From Sulfurimicrobium sp963741495 (GTDB lineage: Bacteria; Pseudomonadota; Gammaproteobacteria; Burkholderiales; Sulfuricellaceae), in assembly GCA_963741495.1 (NCBI GenBank), contig CAVUID010000012.1:124001-188000 (forward strand): DNA of 64,000 nt. Reading direction: 5' to 3'. Position 1 is the stretch's first letter. Each line of letters begins with the position of its first letter. The position numbers and the translations under genes are program-made. The notes beneath the pieces are model-generated. The model searched no databases. It saw nothing but the letters and a program-made list of their open reading frames with translations, and was not told where the DNA came from. Of the stretch, positions 46,523 through 54,963 are shown in pieces.

Positions 46523-47190
46523 TATTCAATCGAAATCCGCAATGCCGCCGCCACCGCCCAAGGCGTCAGCAAGAAGGCCAAAATCAAAATACCACCCAGC
46601 AATGACAGGTGCGCTTCCGCGCCCAGCCCGGACATTGCGCCATCCACCGCGCCAGCGCCAAAAATCAGCACCGGGATGTAAAGGGGCAACACCAGCAGCG
46701 AAACCAGCACGCCACCGCCACGCAAACCCAGGGTCAACGCCGCGCCGACCGCACCAATCAGGGACAGCACCGGCGTACCGAGCAACAGCGAAAATATCAG
46801 CACACCCAGCGCCTCGGTCGACAAGCCAAACTGGATCCCCAGCACCGGCGCCACAAGAATCAGCGGCACCCCGCTCACCAGCCAGTGTGCCAGTATTTTA
46901 CCGGTGATCCAGACCACAGGCGGCGTTGGCGTCAAAACCAGTTGTTCCAGCGTGCCATCAGCAAAGTCGCTGGCGAACAGCCGGCCCAGCGAGAGCATGG
47001 CCGCCAGCAGCGCCGACACCCACACCACGCCGCCACCCATCATGCGCAGCAACTGGGTGTCGGGACCCACACCAAGCGGAAACAAACTGGCAACGATCAC
47101 GAAAAAAAACAGCACGGTAAGCACATCCCCGCGCCGCCTCATGGCCAGCATCAACTCGCGCCGCAACAAAGCAATAACTGTTTGCATCAT
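46522..47190 (-). CDS. ccmB: Heme exporter permease CcmB
   Basis: 222 residues, six membrane helices. The sequence LLRRELMLAMRRRGDVLTVLFFFVIVASLFPLGVG near the start and GTLEQLVLTPTPP fit the ABC-2-type CcmB permease. With CcmA and CcmC it forms the ABC complex that releases heme-loaded CcmE. It begins five bases after ccmA. Confidence 0.96.
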   Translation of the reverse strand: MMQTVIALLRRELMLAMRRRGDVLTVLFFFVIVASLFPLGVGPDTQLLRMMGGGVVWVSALLAAMLSLGRLFASDFADGTLEQLVLTPTPPVVWITGKILAHWLVSGVPLILVAPVLGIQFGLSTEALGVLIFSLLLGTPVLSLIGAVGAALTLGLRGGGVLVSLLVLPLYIPVLIFGAGAVDGAMSGLGAEAHLSLLGGILILAFLLTPWAVAAALRISIE

Positions 47191-47195
47191 ATTCG

Positions 47196-47810
47196 TTACG
47201 CCAACCGCAAGATTCTGGGTTCAATACCCGGAATCATGACCGGCTGATGCGTGGTCAACAACACCATGCCGCCACTCTGCAAATGTTCGCCAATCAGGGA
47301 CTGAACCAGTTGCAGCGCGGCCTGATCCAGTGCCGTCAGCGGCTCGTCCAGAATCCACAATTTGGCCTTGACCAGCAACATGCGGGCAAGCCCAACGCGC
47401 CTGCGCTGCCCTTGGGACAGCGATTTTGCGGGGAGGTTCAGGCAATGTCCCAAACCGAGATAGCCCAGCGCACCCTCGACTTCGTCCCGGCCCAACGCAA
47501 CCCCGGCCAGACGGCAGGAAAAATCGAGATTCTCAAAAGCGCTCAGATCCTCTTTGACCGCCGGCGCATGCCCGAAATAGGCCATTTCGGCATGATAGTT
47601 TTCGCGTGCCGCGTCAATTTTTTCGCCGCGCCACAGAATATCGCCAAATTCCGGCGCCAGCAGGCCACACACCATGCGCAGCAAACTGGTTTTACCACTG
47701 CCGTTAGTGCCCTGCACCAGCAACAGTTCGCCCTCGCGCAAAATAAAATTCAGGTGGCTGAACAGTGTACGCTCGCCTCGAACACAGGCGAGGTCTTTCC
47801 CTTCCAGCAT
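47196..47810 (-). CDS. ccmA: Heme exporter ATP-binding protein CcmA
   Basis: 204 residues. Walker A is VQGTNGSGKTSLLR (about residues 31-44), the ABC signature is LSQGQRRRVGLARM (about 128-141) and Walker B is KLWILDEPLTALD. It hydrolyses ATP for CcmB/C. I chose the ATG at 47810 and not the TTG three bases upstream. It is the first gene of the minus-strand ccm operon, and about 160 bases separate it from the preceding gene. No clear ribosome site is visible. Confidence 0.95.
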   Translation of the reverse strand: MLEGKDLACVRGERTLFSHLNFILREGELLLVQGTNGSGKTSLLRMVCGLLAPEFGDILWRGEKIDAARENYHAEMAYFGHAPAVKEDLSAFENLDFSCRLAGVALGRDEVEGALGYLGLGHCLNLPAKSLSQGQRRRVGLARMLLVKAKLWILDEPLTALDQAALQLVQSLIGEHLQSGGMVLLTTHQPVMIPGIEPRILRLA

Positions 47811-47970
47811 CAATAAACGCCCTAATCTTTACCAGCAATTTGCCGGCAAGCCGCCAAAAAAGGAGCAATTGTACTGGATAAAATCTGAAAATGGGCCCAT
47901 TAACAATCAGATGCTCACAAAATTTGGCGTTTTGGAACAGCCCCCGGGACCAGCAGAGCGTCCAGTCGAT

Positions 47971-48519
47971 TCAAGCCTGCTTTTCCAGTTCCTTGAGTAT
48001 CGACATCACCAGCGCCTTGCCTTGAGCCTCCATGCCCTGGGTCAGCAAATCCGCATCACGCTCGCCATTCACCAGGCGGCGCATGATCGCCGCCAGGCGC
48101 GCCATGTCTCCGCCGGCGCCACTCATCTGCTCGGCCATGCTGGCCAGCAACTGCAAAGCCTGCGTATCCCCGCTGGCCGAAGCCTTGATCATTGCTGCCA
48201 GTCCCGGCGCAGCCGCGCCAGAATCCGCCTTGACCTCTGGATCTGGTAGCGTGGCCGGGTTTTTGATGCCTTCCAGAATCGCCCCGACAATGATGCGATC
48301 CTCATCATCCAGACCATTCAGCAGACTCGTGTCCCGCTTGCCGTTCAGTATCTGGCGTATCGCCTTCATGAGCATGACCCAGCCATTTTCCTCCGAAACC
48401 TTGATGAGCGGCGCCAGCGCGGGGATCAGTTCGCGCTGGTGGGACGCCATCACCACGCGATGAATCAGCGCGGCATGGATTTGCAGAATTTGCTGGGATT
48501 TTTCCGGTAAAGCTGACAT
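47971..48519 (-). CDS. Unknown protein coupled to hslR
   Basis: 182 residues starting at 48519, with AAGGA at the right spacing ahead of the ATG. The sequence is helical throughout, with MSALPEKSQQILQIHAALIHRV first, a duplicated-looking unit (IRQILNGKRDTSLLNGLDDEDRIIVGAILEGI against MRRLVNGERDADLLTQGMEAQGKALVMSILKEL), and a short Gly/Ala linker between the two. No enzyme motif or membrane segment is visible. It starts one base after hslR stops, so it shares the hslO-hslR message. I do not recognise the family. Confidence 0.7.
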   Translation of the reverse strand: MSALPEKSQQILQIHAALIHRVVMASHQRELIPALAPLIKVSEENGWVMLMKAIRQILNGKRDTSLLNGLDDEDRIIVGAILEGIKNPATLPDPEVKADSGAAAPGLAAMIKASASGDTQALQLLASMAEQMSGAGGDMARLAAIMRRLVNGERDADLLTQGMEAQGKALVMSILKELEKQA

Positions 48520-48520
48520 T

Positions 48521-48913
48521 TCAATGTCCTTCGGTAAAACGGATGATATGGCGGCGATCCCGCTTGGTGGGACGACCCTTGTGTTCAAAGGTGGGCTCCA
48601 CTCTCAGCTGTTCCTTGAGAACAGCCCGCGCTGCCACGCTTTCGGGGGTTTCCTCATACAGCAGCGCCGCTTCACTGGCCGGCCCGCGACGCTCTGACAA
48701 GGCGCGCACCATGACTATCACCTCATATGGCCCCTGGCGAATACTCAATTCATCGCCGACATGCACGGCACGCGCAGGCTTGACGCGCTCGCCATTGCAA
48801 TGCACCTTGCCGCCATCCACCGCCTGCGAGGCCAGTGAGCGTGTCTTGAAAAAACGCGCTGCCCACAGCCATTTATCGATGCGAATCTTGGCTTCTGCCG
48901 GGGCATGAGACAT
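48521..48913 (-). CDS. hslR: Heat-shock RNA-binding protein Hsp15 (S4 domain)
   Basis: 130 residues. The S4 RNA-binding domain (IRIDKWLWAARFFKTRSLASQAVDGGKVHCNGERVKPARAVHVGDEL) covers residues about 11-57. The basic C-terminus (HKGRPTKRDRRHI) is typical of Hsp15. Hsp15 binds 50S subunits carrying a stranded nascent chain. I chose the ATG at 48913, which overlaps the hslO stop, and not the TTG just upstream. Confidence 0.92.
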   Translation of the reverse strand: MSHAPAEAKIRIDKWLWAARFFKTRSLASQAVDGGKVHCNGERVKPARAVHVGDELSIRQGPYEVIVMVRALSERRGPASEAALLYEETPESVAARAVLKEQLRVEPTFEHKGRPTKRDRRHIIRFTEGH

Positions 48914-49818
48914 CAATGCAGATTCCGCGACGCCGGAGCGGGCGCATCCGAGGCAAATGCCTGTTCGGCATCCACCTTGTCAAAGACGTAATGTTTGTTG
49001 CAGAACTCGCAATCCACCTCGATCGTATCCTGCTCCTGCAGCATCGCCTGCACTTCTTCATGCCCAAGCATGCGCAGCATGCCAGCCACGCGCTCACGGG
49101 AGCAGGGGCAATGGAAATTCACATTCTGGGGGTCGAACACACGCACATCTTCTTCATGATAGAGGCGATGAATAATCTGCTGTGCCGGCAGACCCAGCAA
49201 TTCCTTGCGTGTCAGCGTAGAGGCAAAATGCACCGCCCGTTGCCAGGCATCCGGATCGCCTTCGTGTTTTTCCGGCATTTTCTGCAACAGCATACCGGCA
49301 GCACACTGCCCGTCCGCGCCCAGCCAGAGACGCGTATCCAGCTGCTCGGAACGGCTCATGTAATCTTCCAGCGCATCCGCCACCGACTGACCCACCAGAT
49401 CAACAACGCCCTGATAGGTCTTGCGCCCGTCGCGCGGGTCAATGGTCATGACAAAACGCCCCTGCCCCAGCAACTCAGCCAGCGAATCGCCAGCGACCTC
49501 GCCCTCCCAGTGCGCCATCGCGCGCATGGTCAAATCGCTCATGCACTCAACCACCAGCAACTTGACCGGCCCGTCCCCCTGCATTTGCAGAATGATGGAG
49601 CCGGAGAACTTGAGCGCAGCCGCCAGCAATGCTGCGGCAGCCATCAGCTCACCCAGCATCCCGCGCAGCACGGGCGGGTATTCGCGACGCTCCAGCACCG
49701 CCCGCCAGGTTGTATCCAGATGAACAATTTCGCCACGCACAGCGGCGTGTTCAAACATGAATCGTTGCAGACTATCCCGGTTTTCCAAGTCCATTCCCAT
49801 GGCTAAAATGAGCGACAT
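48913..49818 (-). CDS. hslO: Redox-regulated chaperone Hsp33
   Basis: 301 residues. The C-terminal zinc-cysteine switch has CxC (HCPCSRERV) and CxxC (CEFCNKHYVF), at about residues 235-270. It is a holdase activated by oxidation, which releases zinc. The start at 49818 has an AGGA ribosome site at eight bases; the ATGs at 49800 and 49794 are possible alternatives. Its promoter region overlaps that of the divergent tRNA-Lys gene. Confidence 0.96.
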   Translation of the reverse strand: MSLILAMGMDLENRDSLQRFMFEHAAVRGEIVHLDTTWRAVLERREYPPVLRGMLGELMAAAALLAAALKFSGSIILQMQGDGPVKLLVVECMSDLTMRAMAHWEGEVAGDSLAELLGQGRFVMTIDPRDGRKTYQGVVDLVGQSVADALEDYMSRSEQLDTRLWLGADGQCAAGMLLQKMPEKHEGDPDAWQRAVHFASTLTRKELLGLPAQQIIHRLYHEEDVRVFDPQNVNFHCPCSRERVAGMLRMLGHEEVQAMLQEQDTIEVDCEFCNKHYVFDKVDAEQAFASDAPAPASRNLH

Positions 49819-49833
49819 ATTCTACATCCTGAG

Positions 49834-49861
49834 TTGACAAGGGGGATAAATAAAGTAAAAT
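49834..49861 (+). promoter_or_regulatory. Sigma-70 promoter of tRNA-Lys
   Basis: A perfect TTGACA at 49834-49839 and TAAAAT at 49856-49861 are 16 bases apart. The start would fall about 8 bases before the tRNA. A GC-rich discriminator (GCCGACTC) follows the -10, as expected for stable-RNA promoters under stringent control. Confidence 0.85.
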
Positions 49862-49875
49862 GCCGACTCTCGTTT

Positions 49876-49951
49876 GGGCCGTTAGCTCAGTCGGTAGAGC
49901 AGCGGACTTTTAATCCGTTGGTCGGCGGTTCGAATCTGCCACGGCCTACCA
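49876..49951 (+). tRNA. tRNA-Lys (anticodon TTT)
   Basis: 76 bases with the full cloverleaf: acceptor GGGCCGT/ACGGCCT (first pair G-T), D-arm AGCTCAGTCGGTAGAGC, anticodon loop CTTTTAA with TTT at 49909-49911, T-loop TTCGAAT and an encoded CCA end. It resembles the E. coli tRNA-Lys closely. It has its own promoter and terminator. Confidence 0.97.
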
Positions 49952-49962
49952 GATGAAACAAG

Positions 49963-49993
49963 GGGGTTACAGGAAACTGTAGCCCCTTTTTTA
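49963..49993 (+). terminator. Rho-independent terminator after tRNA-Lys
   Basis: GGGGTTACAG (49963-49972), loop GAAA, CTGTAGCCCC (49977-49986) with one G-T pair, followed by TTTTTTA. Confidence 0.9.
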
Positions 49994-50120
49994 TTTCTGC
50001 CGGCATTCATGGCCGCTGCGTTCGTCCATTGCAAAGCCAAGAATTCGGCAATAGGCGATGCTGTGAAACATCACAGGAACTGGGCGCTATCCTCTCTATC
50101 AATCAGCACTGGCAAACAAC

Positions 50121-50519
50121 ATGAAAAACAGCATCGATGCCCATGTCGAATTCTCTTTCAAGGGCGAGTCTTACGCTCCATTTGCAACGATAGCCCTGGA
50201 TGAATTACTCGAACATCATGGGGCCATCCCGCCGCTGCATGCAATTCTGGCCGAAAAAAATGGCATCGACACCTACTCCTACCTCTACGAAGTCATGGAG
50301 CAGGCGGAGATATTTTTCGATAACGCCAGTGGACTGGCCGCTGATTTCCTGATTGACGGGGGATTTGACACTGAGGCTTTTGTCGCCCAATGGCATGAAA
50401 ACCAGGTGCTTGGTCTATTGCAAGCGATCGCCTTGCGTGAGGGATTTAAAGATCTGGAGCAGCACCCGGCGCTGAAAAACGCGCTACTCCAAGCCTATCT
50501 CGCAGGCAAGAATTCCTGA
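50121..50519 (+). CDS. Unknown acidic cytoplasmic protein
   Basis: 132 residues, starting MKNSIDAHVEFSFKGESYAP. It opens as a beta strand pair and is then mostly helical, with clusters of acidic and aromatic residues (IDTYSYLYEVMEQAEIFFDN, DTEAFVAQWHENQVLG). No signal peptide, membrane helix or known motif was seen. It stands alone downstream of the tRNA terminator with about 120 bases of leader, and no strong ribosome site precedes the ATG. I do not recognise the family. Confidence 0.65.
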   Translation: MKNSIDAHVEFSFKGESYAPFATIALDELLEHHGAIPPLHAILAEKNGIDTYSYLYEVMEQAEIFFDNASGLAADFLIDGGFDTEAFVAQWHENQVLGLLQAIALREGFKDLEQHPALKNALLQAYLAGKNS

Positions 50520-50605
50520 ATTCAGGTTCTCCCGACCGACCACCTGCTTACTGCCGGGCATTGTTCAGGGCAGTCCACGTAACGCCACCTCCACCCCGCC
50601 GAATC

Positions 50606-50641
50606 ATAAAATATTATTGAAGTGATATAATAATATTTTAT
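50606..50641. promoter_or_regulatory. Perfect 13-bp AT-rich inverted repeat upstream of the globin sensor gene
   Basis: ATAAAATATTATT (50606-50618) and its exact complement AATAATATTTTAT (50629-50641) flank ten bases that contain GTGATAT. A TATAAT box (50626-50631) overlaps the right arm, and the ribosome site GGAGGA follows at 50642-50647. The position suits a repressor or activator operator, or an RNA hairpin that would hide the start. Confidence 0.65.
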
Positions 50642-50654
50642 GGAGGAATATTGC

Positions 50655-52220
50655 ATGCAAGTTGATAACACGGTACTGCATGAGATCGCCCTGGAAATGG
50701 GCATTACCGATGACGAAATCAACGCACGCAAGGCTTTTCTTGAATTTGACGAAAATGACATCGCTCGTCTTCGGATGCTGCACGGCAAGCTGAAGGATGC
50801 GCACGCTGAAGTGGTCGACGCCTTCTACGATCACCTCCTTTCCTTCGGTGAGACCCGGGTACTACTCGGCGACAATATCCATGTCGAGCGCCTCAAACAT
50901 ACCCAGATCCAGTATCTTGACGGCCTGACTGCAGGCGAATACGACGGCGACTATGCCCGCGACCGCCTGCGCATCGGCATCGCGCATCAGCGCATCGGGC
51001 TGGGCCCCAAATGGTACCTTGGCGCCTATCACAAATACCTTTCCATGCTCTTTCCCCATCTATGGGGCGAGCGCAATTTCGCCGATAACGTCACTCTTGA
51101 GAATATGCGCACCTTGCTCAAGGTCGTGTTTCTCGATATGGGCATCGCTATCGATACCTATATCCACGACCGGCAAAAGAACATCAGCCTCAAGATGTCG
51201 CAGTTGGCCGCACTTAACCAGGTGGCTGCCGCACTTACGTCTTCACTCAGCCTGCGTGAAGTGCTCGACGAAGTCATGCGCTGTGCCATTGCCTTCACCC
51301 ATTCGCGAGCTTCCTGCATTGCCTTTTACGACCAGACCGAGGGGCTGTTCAAGGATTGGGTTACTCAGGGCTTGTCCGAACGCTTTGTCAGCAGCATGGA
51401 ATTCCGGCGAGGCGGCCTGGCGGATGAAGCGTTCACCTCCGGTGCATATGTGCCCAGCAACGACCTGCCCGGCACCCGCCATCAACTCAGCGGCCTGGCG
51501 CGGGAAGAAGGCATCCGTTCCTTTGCTTGCCTGCCGCTCACCTTCCATCACCAGCATCTGGGCGTGCTGTATGTGTATCGCGACGACCGCGACGATTTTC
51601 AGCCGGACGAGATCGAGTTGCTCACCACCTTCGCCAATCTGGCGGCCGGCGCAGTCAACAATGCCCGCCTGCATGCCAGAATGACCGACCTGGCCAGCAT
51701 GGACGGCCTGACCGGCCTCAGCAACCGGCGCACCTTCGACGAACGTCTGACTATTGAAGCTGCACGCTGCACACGCTACCAGAACCGCTATTCCATACTG
51801 ATGCTGGACGTGGACCATTTCAAGAAAGTCAACGACGCCTACGGGCACCCGGCGGGTGACGCTGTGCTGCGCTTCCTGGCCGGACTGTTGCGTAGCCAGG
51901 TACGGACCACCGTGGACATGGTTGCACGCTTTGGCGGCGAAGAATTCGCCATCCTGCTGCCCGAAACCGACAAGGCTGGCGCCTACTGCGTTGCCGAGAG
52001 AATCCGGCGTGCCATGGAAAACTCACGCATCCCGCTTCCAGGCGGCGAGCACATCAGCGTGACGGTGAGCATCGGCGTCTGCGGTCACCCCGACTGCGGG
52101 CATTCCTGCAGCGACATCGTGACTAACGCCGACAAGGTTCTTTATCGCGCCAAGCAGGAAGGGCGCAACTGTACCCGGGTGTTCGGGGACCTGCCCGAAC
52201 CCGTCAACTGTCCGGCTTGA
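50655..52220 (+). CDS. Globin-coupled sensor diguanylate cyclase (protoglobin-GAF-GGDEF)
   Basis: 521 residues from the ATG at 50655, which is set by the GGAGGA ribosome site seven bases upstream; the ATG at 50640 lies inside that site. Residues 1-165 form a protoglobin domain with the proximal heme histidine predicted at 111 (RIGIAHQRIGLGPKWYLGAY) and a Tyr at about 58 (DAFYDHLLSF) in the usual distal position. A GAF-like domain (about 175-340) follows, then a GGDEF domain with ARFGGEEFAILLPE (active GGEEF). The inhibitory RxxD site is not canonical (TTVD). It should make c-di-GMP in response to oxygen or nitric oxide bound at heme. Confidence 0.93.
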   Translation: MQVDNTVLHEIALEMGITDDEINARKAFLEFDENDIARLRMLHGKLKDAHAEVVDAFYDHLLSFGETRVLLGDNIHVERLKHTQIQYLDGLTAGEYDGDYARDRLRIGIAHQRIGLGPKWYLGAYHKYLSMLFPHLWGERNFADNVTLENMRTLLKVVFLDMGIAIDTYIHDRQKNISLKMSQLAALNQVAAALTSSLSLREVLDEVMRCAIAFTHSRASCIAFYDQTEGLFKDWVTQGLSERFVSSMEFRRGGLADEAFTSGAYVPSNDLPGTRHQLSGLAREEGIRSFACLPLTFHHQHLGVLYVYRDDRDDFQPDEIELLTTFANLAAGAVNNARLHARMTDLASMDGLTGLSNRRTFDERLTIEAARCTRYQNRYSILMLDVDHFKKVNDAYGHPAGDAVLRFLAGLLRSQVRTTVDMVARFGGEEFAILLPETDKAGAYCVAERIRRAMENSRIPLPGGEHISVTVSIGVCGHPDCGHSCSDIVTNADKVLYRAKQEGRNCTRVFGDLPEPVNCPA

Positions 52221-52323
52221 AGCTGGCGGGGCGTGCGGCCAATCCTGGCTCACAATCCCTTCCCTGCATCCACAAACACCCGACATCGGCTAATATTCGG
52301 GAACGAGACTTGCCGACCACGCC

Positions 52324-53484
52324 ATGATGCTGAAAAAATGCCTGCCCTACCTGGTATCCGAATCCACCCCCCTGAGCATGGGCGAGAAATTGCGCGCCAC
52401 GTTTGCCGCCTTTGTCGCCACGCTCATGGTGGGGCTGGTCAGCAGCCTGTTTCTGCAAGGCAGCGGCTTGCATATCATGGTTGCTTCCATGGGCGCTTCG
52501 GCAGTACTGCTATTCGCCGTCCCTCATAGTCCTCTGACACAGCCCTGGCCGCTGATCGGAGGGCACCTGATTTCCGCTTTTATCGGCATTGCCTGCGCAA
52601 AGCTGGTGCCGGATTTATGGATCGCCACCGCGCTCGCCGTCTCCCTCTCCATCCTGGCCATGCACTTGACCCACAGCCTGCACCCGCCGGGTGGCGCTAT
52701 TGCCATGATGACCGTGCTGGGCAGCAGCCACGGCATCGCCAACGACTTTTCCTTCGTGCTCGCGCCGGTAGGCCTCAATGCACTGCTGATGCTGGTCTTG
52801 GCACTGGCTCTCAACAATCTTTTCGGGCGCCGCTATCCCGCCCAGGCTTTCCGCACGGGTGACAAGAAACACAAGCACAAGGATCCCAAGCCGCTCGACC
52901 GAATCGGCATCGACGAGGGCGATCTGCGCCAGGCCCTGCGCGACATGGATGTGTATCTCGACGTGAGCGAAGCGGACCTGAATCAGGTTTACAGCCGGGC
53001 CGGCATGCACGCCTACCGGCGCAAGATGGGTGAAATCGCCTGCGGCGATATCATGTCACGCGACATCACCTCGGTCGAATTCGGTACCGAACTGGAGGAA
53101 GCCTGGGCATTGCTGCGCTTCCACAAGGTCGGCGCCATCCCGGTGCTGGACCCGGCACGGCGCGTGATCGGCATCATTTCGCTGGTGGATTTCCTCAAGC
53201 GCGCCAACCTCAAGACCTATGAAACCTTCGAGGACAAGCTGATCAAATTCATTCGCCGTACCCCCGGCCTGACCTCGGAAAAACCTGAAGTGGTCGGCCA
53301 GATCATGGCCACGCCGGCCTTCACGGCACGGGAGGACATGCACATCGTGGATCTGGTGCCCCTGCTCTCCGACCACGGCCTGCACCATGTTCCCATCGTC
53401 AATGCCGAGCAGCGACTGGTGGGCATGGTCACCCAGTCCGACCTGATCGCGGCGCTGTATGCCGGCGGCACGAAGCAAGGCTAA
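52324..53484 (+). CDS. HPP-family membrane protein with two C-terminal CBS domains
   Basis: 386 residues. Residues 1-175 carry about five membrane helices with the HPP signature SLHPPGGAIAMMTVLGS (about residues 118-134). A charged linker (KKHKHKDPKPLDRIGIDEGDL) leads to a pair of CBS domains (about 238-295 and 315-380) with typical GAIPVLDPARRVIGIIS and HHVPIVNAEQRLVGMVTQ. CBS pairs bind adenine nucleotides and may gate transport. Some HPP proteins are nitrite transporters, but the substrate here is unknown. Confidence 0.88.
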   Translation: MMLKKCLPYLVSESTPLSMGEKLRATFAAFVATLMVGLVSSLFLQGSGLHIMVASMGASAVLLFAVPHSPLTQPWPLIGGHLISAFIGIACAKLVPDLWIATALAVSLSILAMHLTHSLHPPGGAIAMMTVLGSSHGIANDFSFVLAPVGLNALLMLVLALALNNLFGRRYPAQAFRTGDKKHKHKDPKPLDRIGIDEGDLRQALRDMDVYLDVSEADLNQVYSRAGMHAYRRKMGEIACGDIMSRDITSVEFGTELEEAWALLRFHKVGAIPVLDPARRVIGIISLVDFLKRANLKTYETFEDKLIKFIRRTPGLTSEKPEVVGQIMATPAFTAREDMHIVDLVPLLSDHGLHHVPIVNAEQRLVGMVTQSDLIAALYAGGTKQG

Positions 53485-53542
53485 GCAGGGAGCGCGTCAT
53501 TTGGGTTAAAATGGCGCTTTCCCGTTGGCCTAGAGTCTGATC

Positions 53543-54913
53543 ATGTCCCTTTCATCCCTAACCGCCCTGTCCCCACTCGATGGCCGCTACCACGGCAAAA
53601 TTGATGCTTTGCGCCCCTATTTCAGTGAATTCGGCCTGATCCATCACCGCGTACGGGTGGAGGTGGAATGGCTCAAGGCACTGAGCCTTGATACAGCCAT
53701 CGCCGAAGTGCCGACTTTCTCCGCCGCCACCCTTGCCGAGCTGGATCAGCTTGTAGCTGCGTTCTCGGAAGCCGATGCGCAGGCAGTTAAAGACATCGAA
53801 AAAACCACCAACCACGATGTCAAAGCCGTGGAATACTGGCTGAAAAACAAGCTCGCGGGCAATACCGAGGTGATGAAGGTAAGCGAATTCATCCACTTCG
53901 CCTGCACCTCTGAAGACATCAACAACCTGTCCCATGCCCTGATGCTGAAGTCGGCGCGCGACAGCGTAATGCTGCCAGGGCTGGAAAAGCTCATTGCCCG
54001 CCTGCGCGAACTGGCCCACGACCTCGCCGCCCAGCCGATGCTCTCGCGCACTCACGGCCAGCCGGCTTCTCCCTCCACCGTCGGCAAGGAATTAGCCAAC
54101 GTGGTGTACCGCCTGGAGCGCCAGAAGGCGCGAATAGCGGGGGTTGAAATCCTCGGCAAGATCAACGGCGCGGTGGGTAACTACAACGCCCATCTTTCCG
54201 CCTATCCCGAAATCGACTGGGAAAAATTCGCCAAAAATTTCGTCGAAGGTCTGGGCCTCACCTTCAACCCCTACACCATCCAGATCGAGCCGCACGACTA
54301 CATGGCCGAGCTGTTTGATGCTTTCGGCCGTTCCAACACGATCCTGATCGACATGGATCGCGATATCTGGGGCTACATCTCGCTGGGCTACTTCAAGCAA
54401 AAGGTCAAGGCAGGCGAAGTGGGCTCTTCCACCATGCCGCACAAGGTCAACCCGATTGATTTCGAGAATTCGGAAGGCAACCTTGGCCTCGCCAACGCGG
54501 TATTGCGCCACCTTTCAGAAAAGCTGCCAATCTCGCGCTGGCAGAGAGATCTGACCGACTCCACCGTGCTGCGCAACATGGGCGTGGGACTGGGCTATAC
54601 CCTGCTCGCTTATGAATCCACCCTGCGTGGCCTGGGCAAGCTGGAAATCAATCCGCAGCGCCTGGACGACGACCTCGACCACAACTGGGAAGTGCTGGCC
54701 GAACCGATTCAGACCGTGATGCGCCGCTATGGCGTAGCCAACCCCTACGAGCAGCTGAAAGAACTCACGCGCGGCAAGAGCGGTATCAACCGTGACTCGC
54801 TGCACGCCTTCATCAAGGAGCTGGCAATACCCGAAGGCGAAAAGCAGCGCCTGCTGCAGATGACGCCAGCCAACTACATCGGCATTGCAGTAGAACTGGC
54901 AAAGCGGATTTAA
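53543..54913 (+). CDS. purB: Adenylosuccinate lyase
   Basis: 456 residues. The fumarase/aspartase signature SSTMPHKVNPIDFENSEG is at about residues 294-311, the catalytic histidine region is SRTHGQPASPSTVGKE, and the start MSLSSLTALSPLDGRYHGK is the family opening. It acts twice in purine synthesis, on SAICAR and adenylosuccinate. It ends at a strong hairpin shared with the convergent hemF. Confidence 0.98.
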   Translation: MSLSSLTALSPLDGRYHGKIDALRPYFSEFGLIHHRVRVEVEWLKALSLDTAIAEVPTFSAATLAELDQLVAAFSEADAQAVKDIEKTTNHDVKAVEYWLKNKLAGNTEVMKVSEFIHFACTSEDINNLSHALMLKSARDSVMLPGLEKLIARLRELAHDLAAQPMLSRTHGQPASPSTVGKELANVVYRLERQKARIAGVEILGKINGAVGNYNAHLSAYPEIDWEKFAKNFVEGLGLTFNPYTIQIEPHDYMAELFDAFGRSNTILIDMDRDIWGYISLGYFKQKVKAGEVGSSTMPHKVNPIDFENSEGNLGLANAVLRHLSEKLPISRWQRDLTDSTVLRNMGVGLGYTLLAYESTLRGLGKLEINPQRLDDDLDHNWEVLAEPIQTVMRRYGVANPYEQLKELTRGKSGINRDSLHAFIKELAIPEGEKQRLLQMTPANYIGIAVELAKRI

Positions 54914-54931
54914 ACAGTAACCGGCGCAGGT

Positions 54932-54959
54932 TCGTGCAATGCCGAAGGGCATTGCACGA
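54932..54959. terminator. Hairpin terminator between convergent purB and hemF
   Basis: A perfect 12-bp stem (TCGTGCAATGCC at 54932-54943, GGCATTGCACGA at 54948-54959) with a four-base loop. No clear T-run follows on either strand, but it sits exactly between two converging stops. Confidence 0.65.
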
Positions 54960-54963
54960 GCTG

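Noticed and set aside
49876..50121. tRNA-Lys as an attachment site for an island
   Set aside because: No second copy of the tRNA 3' end and no integrase were seen; the region downstream starts with a normal terminator.
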